The notes beneath the pieces are model-generated. The model had not been told where the DNA came from. It made no database searches and was given only the letters and a program-made list of their open reading frames with translations. 64,000 nucleotides of DNA from Paraburkholderia sediminicola (GTDB lineage Bacteria; Pseudomonadota; Gammaproteobacteria; Burkholderiales; Burkholderiaceae), in NCBI RefSeq assembly GCF_902859805.1, contig NZ_CADIKC010000010.1, forward strand, positions 1-64,000. The letters are read 5' to 3'. This document shows positions 52,923 to 62,577 of the stretch, piece by piece (the stretch's first letter is position 1; every line of letters starts with the position of its first letter). The translations under genes and the position numbers were made by a program.

Positions 52923-54551
52923 TCAGGCCGACAGGTAGTAATCGCCGAATTGATCCCGCAACCGGTTCTTGAGCACCTTGCCCGTTGCACCGAGCGGAAC
53001 TGAGTCGACAAACACAACGGCATCGGGCTTCCACCACCTCGCAAGTCGGCCGTCAAAAAATGTGAGCAGTTCGTCCGGGACGAGCGCGCCGCCAGGCTTC
53101 TTGACGATCAACAGCAGGGGGCGCTCGTCCCACTTCGGATGCCGCGCAGCGATGCATACCGCCGTTGTGACTTCGGGGTGCAGGTACGCGATGTTTTCGA
53201 TTTCAGTCGAACTGATCCATTCGCCACCGGACTTGATGACATCCTTGCTGCGATCTGTAATCTGCATGAAGCCATCGGGATCGATCCTGGCCACGTCGCC
53301 GGTCGGGAACCATCCGTTGCGCAGCGGCGGCGTGTCGTCATTGCCGAAATAATCTCGCGTGGCCCAATGACCGCGCACGAAAAGGTCGCCAGTTGCGATG
53401 CCGTCCCATGGCAACTCCTTGCCGTCCATGTCGACAATTTTCATGTCGATGCCGAACACGGAGCGCCCTTGTTTCGCCTGAAGCGCATAGCGCTCTTCCA
53501 TCGGCAGAGACACCTGATGCGCCTTGAAACTGCAGACCGTTCCGACCGGGCTCAATTCCGTCATGCCCCATGCGTGCAGTACGTCGACGCGATGGCGCGC
53601 CTGAAATGTCGCCGTCATCGCTGTCGGACAGGGCGCGCCGCCGATAATGGTGCGCCTCATCGACGAGAACGACCCCATAGTCGTGTCGACGTGCGCGAGC
53701 AACCCCTGCCAGACTGTCGGCACGCCGGCCGACAGCGTGACCTGTTCATTCTCGATCAGCTCATGGAGCGACTTGCCGTCCAGTGCCGGCCCCGGAAACA
53801 CCAGCTTCGCACCGACCATGCAGGCGATATAAGGCAATCCCCACGCGTTTACATGGAACATCGGCACAACCGGGAGGATCACATCGCGCGCCGAGCAGTT
53901 GAGCGAGTCTGGCAGCGCCGCCGCGTAGGTGTGTAGCAGCGTCGAGCGATGGCTGTATAGCACTCCCTTCGGATTACCTGTCGTACCAGACGTGTAGCAC
54001 AGTGACGAGGCGCTGTTTTCGTCCAGCAGCGGCCAATCGAAAACATCGCCGTGATCCTCGACGAGATCCTCGTAGCACAACAGCGTCGCCGCAAGACCAT
54101 GGTCGCGTGGCATGTGCGCGCGACCGGTCATTGCAACGAAGACCTTCGTGCTGCTGACGCGTGGCGCGACGCTCTCGATCAGCGGCAGAAACGTCAGGTC
54201 AAAGAACACGACACGATCTTCCGCATGTTCGATGATGTACGCGAGCTGGTCGACGTGCAGCCGCGGGTTGAGCGTGTGCAACACGGAGCCGGACCCCGAC
54301 ACCGCGAAGTACAGCTCCATGTGCCGGTAGCCATTCCACGCCAGCGTTCCTACCCGCTCGCCCGGCTTGATGCCAAGGTCCGCCAGCGCGTTTGCCATGC
54401 GACGCGCGCGTTGCGCAAGATCCCGGTACCGATACCGGTGAATGTCACCTTCGACCCGTCGCGACACGATTTCCTGTTCACCGTGATGGCGTTCGGCATG
54501 CATGAGCAGCGAAGCGACCAGTAACGGTTGTTGCATCATCAAACCTTGCAT
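52923..54551 (-). CDS. Fatty/aryl acyl-CoA ligase (AMP-binding)
   Basis: The ATG at 54551 follows AGAGGAA; 19 upstream codons are disfavoured. The 542-residue enzyme has the AMP-binding P-loop YTSGTTGNPKGV, the HAWGMTE motif, the hinge TGDVARIDPDGF, and the catalytic lysine region PLGATGKVLKNRL. It converts a carboxylic acid, ATP and CoA to the acyl-CoA. Medium-chain or substituted acids are typical for this subfamily. It is the last enzyme gene of the catabolic cluster. Confidence 0.9.
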   Translation of the reverse strand: MQGLMMQQPLLVASLLMHAERHHGEQEIVSRRVEGDIHRYRYRDLAQRARRMANALADLGIKPGERVGTLAWNGYRHMELYFAVSGSGSVLHTLNPRLHVDQLAYIIEHAEDRVVFFDLTFLPLIESVAPRVSSTKVFVAMTGRAHMPRDHGLAATLLCYEDLVEDHGDVFDWPLLDENSASSLCYTSGTTGNPKGVLYSHRSTLLHTYAAALPDSLNCSARDVILPVVPMFHVNAWGLPYIACMVGAKLVFPGPALDGKSLHELIENEQVTLSAGVPTVWQGLLAHVDTTMGSFSSMRRTIIGGAPCPTAMTATFQARHRVDVLHAWGMTELSPVGTVCSFKAHQVSLPMEERYALQAKQGRSVFGIDMKIVDMDGKELPWDGIATGDLFVRGHWATRDYFGNDDTPPLRNGWFPTGDVARIDPDGFMQITDRSKDVIKSGGEWISSTEIENIAYLHPEVTTAVCIAARHPKWDERPLLLIVKKPGGALVPDELLTFFDGRLARWWKPDAVVFVDSVPLGATGKVLKNRLRDQFGDYYLSA

Positions 54552-54740
54552 CCTCAGTTCCTCTGAATGGCTGGATGTTCCCGCGCGGCCCGGATCACAA
54601 TGCCGCATTGAACGCCGGTGTCTGCGCGGGACTGGCGACTGAATTCTCGAAACTCACGAACAGCTTTCCGTCGACGGCACGGACTGACCGGTTTCCGCTG
54701 GCCTGGCGCGAGTTCATCGACCGCGCTAACCAATTTGTGA

Positions 54741-55301
54741 TCAGACAAGTGCATGGATCAGCGTCTCCGCCATAGGCCATTCACCAAACCCTGCAGCGGG
54801 ATTCAGGTGCCCGACTTCGCCGAGGTCGACAAGACGGCTTCTCCAGGCTTTCGCCATCGCCGCGGTACGCTCGAACTGCGCGAGCGGATCGTTGCGGCTC
54901 GCACAGACGATGCTCGGAAACGGCAGCGGCTCGTGTGGAATCGGCAGCCAACCGTTCTGAGCGAGTGCATCGAAGGCCGGATAGCCTGCCGGCAGGGGCG
55001 TCTCGAGGTCGGCCGGAGCGGCGAGCAGTGCGCCGCGAATCTTGCGGCTGTGCCGCTGGGCCCAATGCACTGTGATCATGACGCCAGCGCTATGCGCGAC
55101 CAGAATCACCGGACCATCGATTTTCTCGAGAGCAGCATCGAGCGCGGCAACGCGCGCAGCGCAACTGAGTTTGTCGTGCTCGAGCGGTGGTACCGATGCC
55201 GCCTTGGTCAACTTCCGCTCCAGCAGTGTTTGCCAGTGCTCCGCGACGTGGTCGCGCAAGCCGGGCACCATCAGAATGGTCGGCGTCGTATCGAGAGTCA
55301 T
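54741..55301 (-). CDS. RBBP9/YdeN-type alpha/beta hydrolase
   Basis: A 186-residue serine hydrolase with the nucleophile elbow AHSAG, an acid in CASRNDPLAQ and the histidine in GEVGHLNPAAGFGEWP, all typical of the RBBP9 (DUF1234-like) family. An AGGAGA site precedes the ATG. It lies between the dioxygenase and ligase genes; its substrate is unknown. The 190 bp between it and the ligase hold no clear gene. Confidence 0.85.
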   Translation of the reverse strand: MTLDTTPTILMVPGLRDHVAEHWQTLLERKLTKAASVPPLEHDKLSCAARVAALDAALEKIDGPVILVAHSAGVMITVHWAQRHSRKIRGALLAAPADLETPLPAGYPAFDALAQNGWLPIPHEPLPFPSIVCASRNDPLAQFERTAAMAKAWRSRLVDLGEVGHLNPAAGFGEWPMAETLIHALV

Positions 55302-55335
55302 GAAGCGGTCTCCTGTCGGTCGGAGTTCACGTGTC

Positions 55336-55369
55336 GGCTGGAGTTCGCGCTTTAGCGCTTACTCCAGCC
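55336..55369. terminator. Hairpin after the dioxygenase gene
   Basis: GGCTGGAGT (55336-55344) pairs with ACTCCAGCC (55361-55369), and inside them GCGCT pairs with AGCGC. It lies between the dioxygenase stop and the hydrolase start on the minus strand. There is no T tract, so it may act as an RNA-stability element or a partial terminator. Confidence 0.45.
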
Positions 55370-55413
55370 CCATAGCGCGCGACTCCGATCCCATGCAGAT
55401 GGTTGCGGTCCGA

Positions 55414-56262
55414 TCAGTACGGTTTGTCGCCGATAATTCCGGCGCGCTCCATCTTGCGGTGACACGGCGGGTAGTCCATCACGGCGTAGTGCTGCGTGCT
55501 GCGGTTGTCCCAGATCGCAATGCTGTTGGGTTTCCAGCGCCAGCGGACCTGATACTCCGGGATGTAGGCCTGGCTGATGAGATAGCGCAGCAGGTCGCCC
55601 GCGCCCGGATTGGCGTCCTGCCCGAAGCGCACGCGCGCCGGCGTGTGGTAGTTGGTGAAATGGGTAGTGAAGGCGCTCACGAACAACACCTTCTCACCGG
55701 TCTCCGGGTGCGTGCGCACGACCGGATGCTCAGCGTCCGGGAATTGCGCTTTAAGAGCGAGACGTTTTTCGATCGGCATCGCGGCACCGAAGCTAGCCTC
55801 GATGCTGTGACGGGCGCTCAGGTCCGCGATCTGGGTCTTGATGTGATCCGGCAGGTTCTCGTAAGCGAGGACCATGTTCGCCCACATCGTGTCGCCGCCG
55901 ACTGGCGGGCATTCCACGCAGCGCAGGACTGCACCGAACTGCGGCGCATCGCGCCAGGTGGCATCCGCGTGCCACGCGTTTTCATACCGGTCGTTGGGCT
56001 GATCCGGGTTCTTGTAGATGCGCACGAGGCCCGGATGTTCAGGATCGCTGCCGGCGACGGGATGGTCTTCCAGTGCGCCGAAACGGCGCGCGAATGCGAC
56101 GTGCTCGGCGCGCGAGATGTCCTGATCTCGAAGGAACAGCACCCTGTGCTCAAGCAGCGCCGCCCGGATCCTGGCAAACAGGCTGTCATCGTGAATGGCG
56201 TCAGCGAGATTCACTCCGATCAGTTCCGCACCGATGGCACACGTCAATTGCTCGACTCGCAT
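55414..56262 (-). CDS. TauD/TfdA-family alpha-ketoglutarate-dependent dioxygenase
   Basis: The ATG at 56262 follows AGGAACAGG; the longer frame reads into the next gene. The 282-residue enzyme has the facial triad H-x-D (WHADATW) and the distal histidine (RSTQHYAVMDYP), and the arginine that binds the co-substrate (CHRKMERAGI). It would hydroxylate an aliphatic or ether-type substrate using O2 and 2-oxoglutarate. The stop-to-start distance to the quinone oxidoreductase gene is 10 bp, so they form an operon. Confidence 0.9.
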   Translation of the reverse strand: MRVEQLTCAIGAELIGVNLADAIHDDSLFARIRAALLEHRVLFLRDQDISRAEHVAFARRFGALEDHPVAGSDPEHPGLVRIYKNPDQPNDRYENAWHADATWRDAPQFGAVLRCVECPPVGGDTMWANMVLAYENLPDHIKTQIADLSARHSIEASFGAAMPIEKRLALKAQFPDAEHPVVRTHPETGEKVLFVSAFTTHFTNYHTPARVRFGQDANPGAGDLLRYLISQAYIPEYQVRWRWKPNSIAIWDNRSTQHYAVMDYPPCHRKMERAGIIGDKPY

Positions 56263-56272
56263 GACCTGTTCC

Positions 56273-57253
56273 TCAGATAACGAAGACCGACGAGCCGGTC
56301 GTCTTGCGCGATTCGAGGTCGCGGTGGGCCTGCGCCGCGTCCTCCAGTGCGTAACGCTGGTTGAGCTCGATCCTGATGCGGCCTGCCGCGACATGCCCGA
56401 AGAGTTCGCCGGCGAGTTCGTCCTTCTCGACGGGGTCGGCAATGTAGTCCGCCAGCGCGGGCCGGGTCAGATAGAGCGAGCCCTTCATTGCCAGCATCTG
56501 CGGATTGAACGGCGGGATGGGCCCGGACGCCGTGCCGACGCATACCATCAGGCCACGGCGCCTGAGCGAATCGAGCGACGCCCCGAAGGTATCCTTGCCG
56601 ACGCTGTCGAACACGACGTCCACGCCCATGCCATTGGTAAGTTCGCGCACGCGCTTCGCGACATCCTCCCGGCTGTAGTAGATGATGTGATCGCAGCCAT
56701 GCGCGCGGGCCACCTCGCCCTTGGCCTCGTTCGATACCGTGCCGATCACGGTAAGACCCAACAGTTTCGCCCATTGCGACACGATCAGACCCACTCCGCC
56801 GGCGGCGGCATGCAGTAGGATGGTGTCGCCTGCCTTGAAGTCATGAATGCGGCGCATCAGGTACGAGGCGGTCAGGCCTCGCATTGTCATGCCGGCAGCT
56901 GTTTCGCAGGAGATCGCATCGGGCAGCTTGATAAGCGGCGCGGCCGGGATCAGGCGTTCCGTACTGTAAGCGCCGAGCGTATTGAGAAAACCGGTGTAGG
57001 TCACGCGGTCGCCGAGCGCAACGTTAGTCACGTCCGGGCCGATGGCCTCGACCACACCTGCAGCCTCGACGCCCATGCCCGCAGGCAGCGGCACGGGGTA
57101 CAGGCCGCTGCGGAAGTAGGTGTCGGCGAAATTCAGGCCCACTGCCTCATGGCGCAAGCGAACGTGTCCGGGGCCGGGATCGCCCACTTCAACGGTTTCG
57201 TAGCGCAAAACTTCAGGACCGCCGGTTTCATGGAAACGCACTGCTTTCGCCAT
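56273..57253 (-). CDS. Quinone oxidoreductase-type zinc-independent MDR protein
   Basis: The ATG at 57253 has an AGGAG site 7 bases upstream; 47 upstream codons are excluded. The 326-residue enzyme shows the quinone-reductase opening (VRFHETGGPEVLRYETVEVG), GLNFADTYFRSGLYP and the nucleotide-binding HAAAGGVGLIVSQWAK loop. It reduces quinones or alpha,beta-unsaturated carbonyls with NADPH. It belongs to the same transcription unit as the dioxygenase. Confidence 0.9.
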   Translation of the reverse strand: MAKAVRFHETGGPEVLRYETVEVGDPGPGHVRLRHEAVGLNFADTYFRSGLYPVPLPAGMGVEAAGVVEAIGPDVTNVALGDRVTYTGFLNTLGAYSTERLIPAAPLIKLPDAISCETAAGMTMRGLTASYLMRRIHDFKAGDTILLHAAAGGVGLIVSQWAKLLGLTVIGTVSNEAKGEVARAHGCDHIIYYSREDVAKRVRELTNGMGVDVVFDSVGKDTFGASLDSLRRRGLMVCVGTASGPIPPFNPQMLAMKGSLYLTRPALADYIADPVEKDELAGELFGHVAAGRIRIELNQRYALEDAAQAHRDLESRKTTGSSVFVI

Positions 57254-57365
57254 ATCAAATCTCCTATTCATTACTCGAACTGCAAATTTATTTGGCCTGT
57301 GACGGATGGCCCGTTTTGCTCTCGGGCGCACTTGCCAGGTCTGAAGCTCGCGGGTGACCGTCGGG

Positions 57366-58685
57366 TCAACCCCCGGCATGTTCACGAAGGGCACTCAAAC
57401 GATCGAGGTCGACGCCATAGTTACGCCTGCCGATGAAGAAGGCGATAGCCGCGACCAGGGGCGCAAACGGTACGAGTTGCAACGCGCCGAGCAGCCCGAT
57501 CCGGTCGGCCACGATGCCCGTCAGGACGGCAGCGGGTGCCAGCCCCAGCAGGTTGTTCGCCAGCGTCAGGGTGGCAAACGCCGAAGCATGGATCGACGGC
57601 GGGGTGAGGTTCGCCACCATCGCACCCGAGGGGCCGGTCGCGCCTGCGCTGAAGAACATGCCGGCACTAATCACGACGAGCTGTGCCGGGCCTGCCGGCA
57701 TTCGGAAACCGATCGTAAGCAAAACGAAGCAGATCAGGCAGAAGGCAACGGCCGTACTCCACGTCCTTTCCCGCTCATGCTTGCTGAGCCGGTCGGCCAG
57801 AATCCCGCACACCACCATGCCGAAAGCGGTTGCCAGCACGAACATTGCCGCACTCATGGCCGCCTTACCCGTGGACATGCCGTAATAGCGATTCAGGAAG
57901 CTGGGCATCCACGCCCATACGGCCGCCGGGACCAGCAAATGGATGCCGCTGCCGACGTAGGCGCACACGACCGACTTTGTCGAAAAGAGTCCCTTCATCA
58001 GCGTGCGGAAGCTCATGCGCATGCCCTGAACCTGCGCACGCGGGTTCGTATCGGCAGGCTGCAAGCGCGCAAGCTGTTTTTCTGTGACGGCGCACCGGTA
58101 GCAAACGAGAAGCACGATCCCGAGACCCGCCATTGCGCCGAATGCCGCGCGCCAGCCAAGGTGAGCAGCGACTGCGCCGCCTAGTGCCATACCCAGCACC
58201 GAACCGAATGCTCCCCCGGCCATGAAAGCGGCGGTGAGCGTAGAGCGCAGCCGTGCCGGAAAAATGCTGAGGACAACCGCGATGCCGACGCTTCCATAGG
58301 CAGCTTCGCCGATGCCGACGAAGGCGCGCGCGAGCAGCATCTCGTGATAGTTCGTCGAGAACGCGCAGCCGAGCGTCGCGAGACTCCACATCGCTGCCAT
58401 CAAGGCAATGCTCTTGACGCGGCCCGTGCGATCGGCCAGCACTGACAGCGGAAAAGTGAGCACGCCCACCATCAACGCGACCACGCTGCTCAGCGATCCC
58501 AGCTGGGTGTCGGACAGGTTCCATGTGACCTTGAGCATCGGAAACACGGCGTTTAACACCTGCCGCGACATATAGTCGGAGAGCAGCAACCCGACCGTCA
58601 GTGCGAAGACCACCCAGGCATAGGCGCTGACGTCAATTTGCGTCGTCGAATCGTTGCCCGTCCCGGGGCTGGCATGCGTGAGCAT
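57366..58685 (-). CDS. MFS transporter (anion:cation symporter type)
   Basis: The 439-residue inner-membrane protein has twelve hydrophobic segments and the loop motif LADRTGRVKS. The overall pattern (YAWVVFALTVGLLLSDYMSRQVL) resembles ACS-type uptake carriers for organic acids. A strong GAAGGAGAC site precedes the ATG. In this cluster it probably imports the growth substrate. Confidence 0.88.
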   Translation of the reverse strand: MLTHASPGTGNDSTTQIDVSAYAWVVFALTVGLLLSDYMSRQVLNAVFPMLKVTWNLSDTQLGSLSSVVALMVGVLTFPLSVLADRTGRVKSIALMAAMWSLATLGCAFSTNYHEMLLARAFVGIGEAAYGSVGIAVVLSIFPARLRSTLTAAFMAGGAFGSVLGMALGGAVAAHLGWRAAFGAMAGLGIVLLVCYRCAVTEKQLARLQPADTNPRAQVQGMRMSFRTLMKGLFSTKSVVCAYVGSGIHLLVPAAVWAWMPSFLNRYYGMSTGKAAMSAAMFVLATAFGMVVCGILADRLSKHERERTWSTAVAFCLICFVLLTIGFRMPAGPAQLVVISAGMFFSAGATGPSGAMVANLTPPSIHASAFATLTLANNLLGLAPAAVLTGIVADRIGLLGALQLVPFAPLVAAIAFFIGRRNYGVDLDRLSALREHAGG

Positions 58686-58887
58686 GAGTTGTCTCCTTCC
58701 TGTCCAGCTTTTTTAATCACGGCACCGTCGAACTTGGCGTCGACTTGGCCACTCATCAGGTTCCATCAAGCTGTCAAGCCGCGGACAGTATGTACTGCCG
58801 TTGACGGCCGCCAGGCCACCTCGGGAGGCGTTGTGCGCTCGCTTCGACCTAAATCTCCTTATGGCAGAAGCTTCAGCGTCGCAGCGT

Positions 58888-59946
58888 TCATGCCGCCTTA
58901 CGCAGATGACCCTGCTGGCGACCCATGCGGTTGGGCGCGAAGCCATTGGCTGCGAGGGACTCCTCTACCGTGTCGTAGAACACGCCGATCCTGGAGATCT
59001 CGCGCGCCTCTTGCGCCGTGGCGATCGGGCGGCCGAACTCGCGTGAAATGCGTACCAGTTGCTCGATTTGCTGGACCGTGCTGAACTTCGCGGTGCGCTG
59101 CTGGTTCCAGAGGTTGTCCTCGATGCCGCAGCGCACATGCAGGCCCATGGCGATGCCCATCATGTTGATCGGCAGTACGTTGAGCACGGAGCTTTCCACC
59201 GTCAGCACCGCGCCATCGGGCACGGCGCGCACTATGTTGGCCATGTTGTAGATGTTGGGCGCGTCCATGCCGCCGCTGATGGCCACCCAGTTCATGACCA
59301 GCGGGCCCATGTAGATCCCTCTGCGCATCAGACGCTCGACGGACTCGAAGCTGTTAATGTTGTAGCACTGGAAAGCGCTCTGGATACCCGCGGCTGTCAG
59401 GCGACGGATGTGCTCCTCGACCCAGCCTGGCTGAGCGGGCACCGTCATCTCCTTGTAGGCCTGAAAAATCGCCGGGTCTTCCATCGAAGTGCCGCGCAGG
59501 TCTTCGTAGTCGAAATGTTCCAGCACATTCATCTGCGAGGTATTCACGGTCACCGTGACCTGGTCGGGCTTGGGATCGAGATCGGCCAGCATGTGGCGTG
59601 TGTCGTCAGAAAGCCACTTGGCGGCAGCGCCATCAGACTCCGGCGCGAACGAGATCGAACCGCCCACCTGAATGATCATATCGGGCACGGCTTTGCGCAC
59701 GCCCGCGACCAGTTCGTTGAATTTGGACAGACGCTTGGAGCCACGCCCATCGAGTTCGCGGACGTGCAGGTGCAGCACAGTGGCACCCGCGTTGTAGCAG
59801 TCCACCGCCTTCTGGATCTGCGCCTCCATCGTGACGGGGATGTCTTCGGGAAAATCAGAGGGGATATAAGAGGGCGCGTAGGGCGCGGCCGTGATGATCA
59901 GCGGTTGCTGGTTTTCGGGGAATAGATGTCCGTCGAGAAAATTCAT
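58888..59946 (-). CDS. BKACE-family (DUF849) beta-keto acid cleavage enzyme
   Basis: The 352-residue TIM-barrel protein has the zinc-binding HLHVRE motif, GGSISFAP, and VESSVLNVLPIN, HVRCGIEDN, characteristic of 3-keto-5-aminohexanoate cleavage enzyme relatives. These condense a beta-keto acid with acetyl-CoA to give acetoacetate and a CoA ester. It is the first gene of the catabolic operon and overlaps the control region of the divergent AraC gene. The actual beta-keto acid is not predictable without active-site comparison. Confidence 0.9.
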   Translation of the reverse strand: MNFLDGHLFPENQQPLIITAAPYAPSYIPSDFPEDIPVTMEAQIQKAVDCYNAGATVLHLHVRELDGRGSKRLSKFNELVAGVRKAVPDMIIQVGGSISFAPESDGAAAKWLSDDTRHMLADLDPKPDQVTVTVNTSQMNVLEHFDYEDLRGTSMEDPAIFQAYKEMTVPAQPGWVEEHIRRLTAAGIQSAFQCYNINSFESVERLMRRGIYMGPLVMNWVAISGGMDAPNIYNMANIVRAVPDGAVLTVESSVLNVLPINMMGIAMGLHVRCGIEDNLWNQQRTAKFSTVQQIEQLVRISREFGRPIATAQEAREISRIGVFYDTVEESLAANGFAPNRMGRQQGHLRKAA

Positions 59947-60060
59947 GGCGTGTCTCCGTCGGTTGGAATAGGAAAGGAGGTTCAGCTCTCAAGGAGAAGA
60001 CTATCGCTACAAGTTCGAATGAGATGTATTATTTGGGACATTCGATGTCTAAAGTGGGAC

Positions 60061-61104
60061 ATGGTGATGCAGGGTTACACCCCATTGATCCGAAGCGCCA
60101 GTCTTACCGGCTACGCCGAACTGGCGCGCCACCATGGGCTCAACCCTGAGGCAATGCTGCGCAAGGTGGGGTTGAATACCCGGAGCCTGCTTGACCCCGA
60201 CATGCCGGTCAGTCCTATGGCGGTAAGCCAGCTGCTTGAAGACAGCGCGTCGATGGCGGGCGTGGAAGACTTCGGCTTGCAACTGGCCGAGGACCGGCGG
60301 CTGGCAAACCTGGGCCCGATCAGTTTTGTGATGCGCGAAGCACCGAATGTTCGGCAGGCGCTGGACAACCTGTGTCGATACATGCGCCTGATTAACGCGG
60401 CGCTTTTAACGAGCATCGAAGACTTTGGCGAGTCTGTGCTGATTCGCGAAGAGGTTCTGGTGACCGGCACGCACTCGGTGCGACAGTCCGTTGAGATGGC
60501 CGTGGGCGTGCTATATCGCGCGATCCAGGAATTGTTGGGGCCGACCTGGCGCCCCCGAAGCGTCGGTTTCAGACATCGTCAACCGTACGGTGCTACGCGT
60601 CACAAAGCGCTGTTCGGGTCGGTGGTTGAGTTCAATGCAAGCTTCAATGGCATCGTCTGTACAGCAAAGGATCTCGCCGCACCCATTTCGGTCAACGACT
60701 ACCGTATGGCGCCTCATGTCCGCCGTTTTCTCGATCACGCCCTGTCCGGGTCCGATGAAAGTGCGACATACACCGTTCGGCAGGTCGTGGTTGCCCTGTT
60801 GCCCGGGGGCAGATGTACGTCAGACCAGGTAGCCAAGCACCTCGGCATGGATCGCCGAACTTTGCATCGCCATCTAGCCGCAGAAGGCACGAGCTATTTT
60901 TCGCTGCACCAGTCGGTTCGAGCTGAACTCGCCTCCCGCCAGATTCTCGACAGCGATCGCTCCCTTGCCGAACTCGCGGATCTGCTCGGCTTCTCAAGTC
61001 CCAGTGCTTTCGCTTTCTGGTTCAGAAAGCAGTTTGGCATGACGGTTTCGAGCTGGAAGAAAGCCTCGCAGGCAGCCGCAAATACGCAGATAGAAGGTGG
61101 CTGA
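60061..61104 (+). CDS. AraC-family regulator (arabinose-binding-like N domain)
   Basis: The 347-residue protein is taken from ATG 60061 (a second ATG at 60067 is close); the longer frame overlaps the start of the divergent BKACE gene. Residues about 15-200 match the AraC_arabinose_N type sensor domain (LIRSASLTGYAELARHHGLNP). The C-terminal HTH_18 contains VAKHLGMDRRTLHRHLAAEG and LAELADLLGFSSPSAFAFWFRKQFG. It is likely the activator of the divergent catabolic operon. Confidence 0.88.
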   Translation: MVMQGYTPLIRSASLTGYAELARHHGLNPEAMLRKVGLNTRSLLDPDMPVSPMAVSQLLEDSASMAGVEDFGLQLAEDRRLANLGPISFVMREAPNVRQALDNLCRYMRLINAALLTSIEDFGESVLIREEVLVTGTHSVRQSVEMAVGVLYRAIQELLGPTWRPRSVGFRHRQPYGATRHKALFGSVVEFNASFNGIVCTAKDLAAPISVNDYRMAPHVRRFLDHALSGSDESATYTVRQVVVALLPGGRCTSDQVAKHLGMDRRTLHRHLAAEGTSYFSLHQSVRAELASRQILDSDRSLAELADLLGFSSPSAFAFWFRKQFGMTVSSWKKASQAAANTQIEGG

Positions 61105-61130
61105 TCCTTGTTCGCACCAGGATTCTTTCG

Positions 61131-61170
61131 GGTGAATTCAGGTGAATCCGGCTGAATCCGATCAAATCCG
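61131..61170 (+). repeat. Four 10-bp direct repeats after the AraC gene
   Basis: GGTGAATTCA, GGTGAATCCG, GCTGAATCCG, ATCAAATCCG: four units with a 10-bp period, drifting from one end to the other. They lie in the 183-bp space between the AraC gene and the convergent GGDEF gene. No terminator hairpin was seen there. Confidence 0.65.
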
Positions 61171-61287
61171 GGATCCCCGCTACACAAGGTACGCTGGCTC
61201 TTTATGCTCCGGCATGTTCCGGGCTATCTCGTGTGTCTCTACTCGCTACCGATAGACCAGCTCCGGCCTGACTGACCCCGCACCCAC

Positions 61288-62358
61288 TCACGTGCGCTCC
61301 ATCTTCCGCATCCGCTTTGCCTCATACATTGCCTGATCGGCCCGATCAATAAGCGTAGTCATCTCGACGCCATCGTCGGGGAGAACGGCTGCGCCGACAC
61401 TGACATCGAGGTCGAGCGCGCGCCCCTCGAACTCGAACGGCTCACGGACCTGCTCAACCATACGCATGCCCAGCCTCTCGGCATCTTCCTTGGAGTGGAT
61501 GCCGGGCAGGATGACGGCGAACTCGTCGCCACCCACGCGCGCCACCGTGTCCGAGCACCGCGCCGTCCTGTTCATGCGCAGAGCCGCTTCCCTGATCGCC
61601 GCGTCGCCCGCGCGGTGGCCATAGCGGTCGTTGATGGGTTTCAGATCGTTGAGGTCCAGATTGAGAATGCCGAGCGTCGCTGAAGCTCGTTGAGCCTGCT
61701 GAATCGCCTGCCGCAGCCGGTCGTAAAACAACGCGCGGTTCGGCAACCCCGTCAGCGCATCGCGCGTAGCCAGATAATAAAGCTCGCTGGTTGCGTGCCT
61801 CGCTGCGTGAAACATCGCGGCAGCGATCAGTTCGGACATCAGTTCGAGCGCGCGAATATTTTCGTCGGTGAACGCGTTAGCCGCTGCGCCCACGACCTTC
61901 AGCACGCCCACCGTCGTATCCGCATGCCTGAGCGGCGTCACGATCATCGAGCGCAAACCCACCCGCCGACACGCCTCGCGGTCGACTCGCGGATCGGTTT
62001 CCGAGTCCTCACATCGCAAGATATCGCCGGTTTCCACGCATAGACCGGACAGACTGCCAGTACGCTTCAACCGCAAACCCAGCAGCGAAGAAGCAATGCC
62101 CGAACTCGCGCGATAGACCATTTCATCGCCTTCAGCAAGCTCGACCACCGCGCCATCGGCCCGTGTCAGTTGCTGTACCCGCTCGGTGACAAAACTCATG
62201 ACACCGCCAAGATCCAGTCCGAGCTTGGCAATCTCCGTCTGTGCCCGCACGATTGCCAGAAGCGTCTCGTTGTCGGGCACAACGTTGTTGAAGGCAGTCT
62301 GCAAGGGTCTCTCCGAGGACAAATTGTTCGGAGATATTCTACGGGACAAATATTCCAT
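61288..62358 (-). CDS. GAF-GGDEF diguanylate cyclase
   Basis: A 356-residue soluble protein. Residues about 30-175 form a GAF sensor domain (LGGVMSFVTERVQQLTRADGAVVEL, GVLKVVGAAANAFT). Residues about 195-350 are a GGDEF domain with the intact active-site motif VGGDEFAVILPG and the metal-binding aspartate in LNLDLNDLKPIND. It should make c-di-GMP. With the EAL protein at 49-51 kb the window encodes both synthesis and breakdown of this messenger. Confidence 0.9.
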   Translation of the reverse strand: MEYLSRRISPNNLSSERPLQTAFNNVVPDNETLLAIVRAQTEIAKLGLDLGGVMSFVTERVQQLTRADGAVVELAEGDEMVYRASSGIASSLLGLRLKRTGSLSGLCVETGDILRCEDSETDPRVDREACRRVGLRSMIVTPLRHADTTVGVLKVVGAAANAFTDENIRALELMSELIAAAMFHAARHATSELYYLATRDALTGLPNRALFYDRLRQAIQQAQRASATLGILNLDLNDLKPINDRYGHRAGDAAIREAALRMNRTARCSDTVARVGGDEFAVILPGIHSKEDAERLGMRMVEQVREPFEFEGRALDLDVSVGAAVLPDDGVEMTTLIDRADQAMYEAKRMRKMERT

Positions 62359-62577
62359 GGCCGACCTGCGAATGGCTCAAGCATCGTGGTCATCCGGGCG
62401 CCGTATCCTCAGTTCAACGGGCAACCACGCAATAAAACAGGCGCTTCGGTGCGGGAACGAGTGTGGCCCGGGATTTCCTGACGTTATTTTCAGCAAAGCC
62501 TTACAGCCCGCTGTGTGAACGAAACGTCATCTTCCGCAGTGACGGGCCACGTGCATTTCTGTGAATACGGTCTGAAC

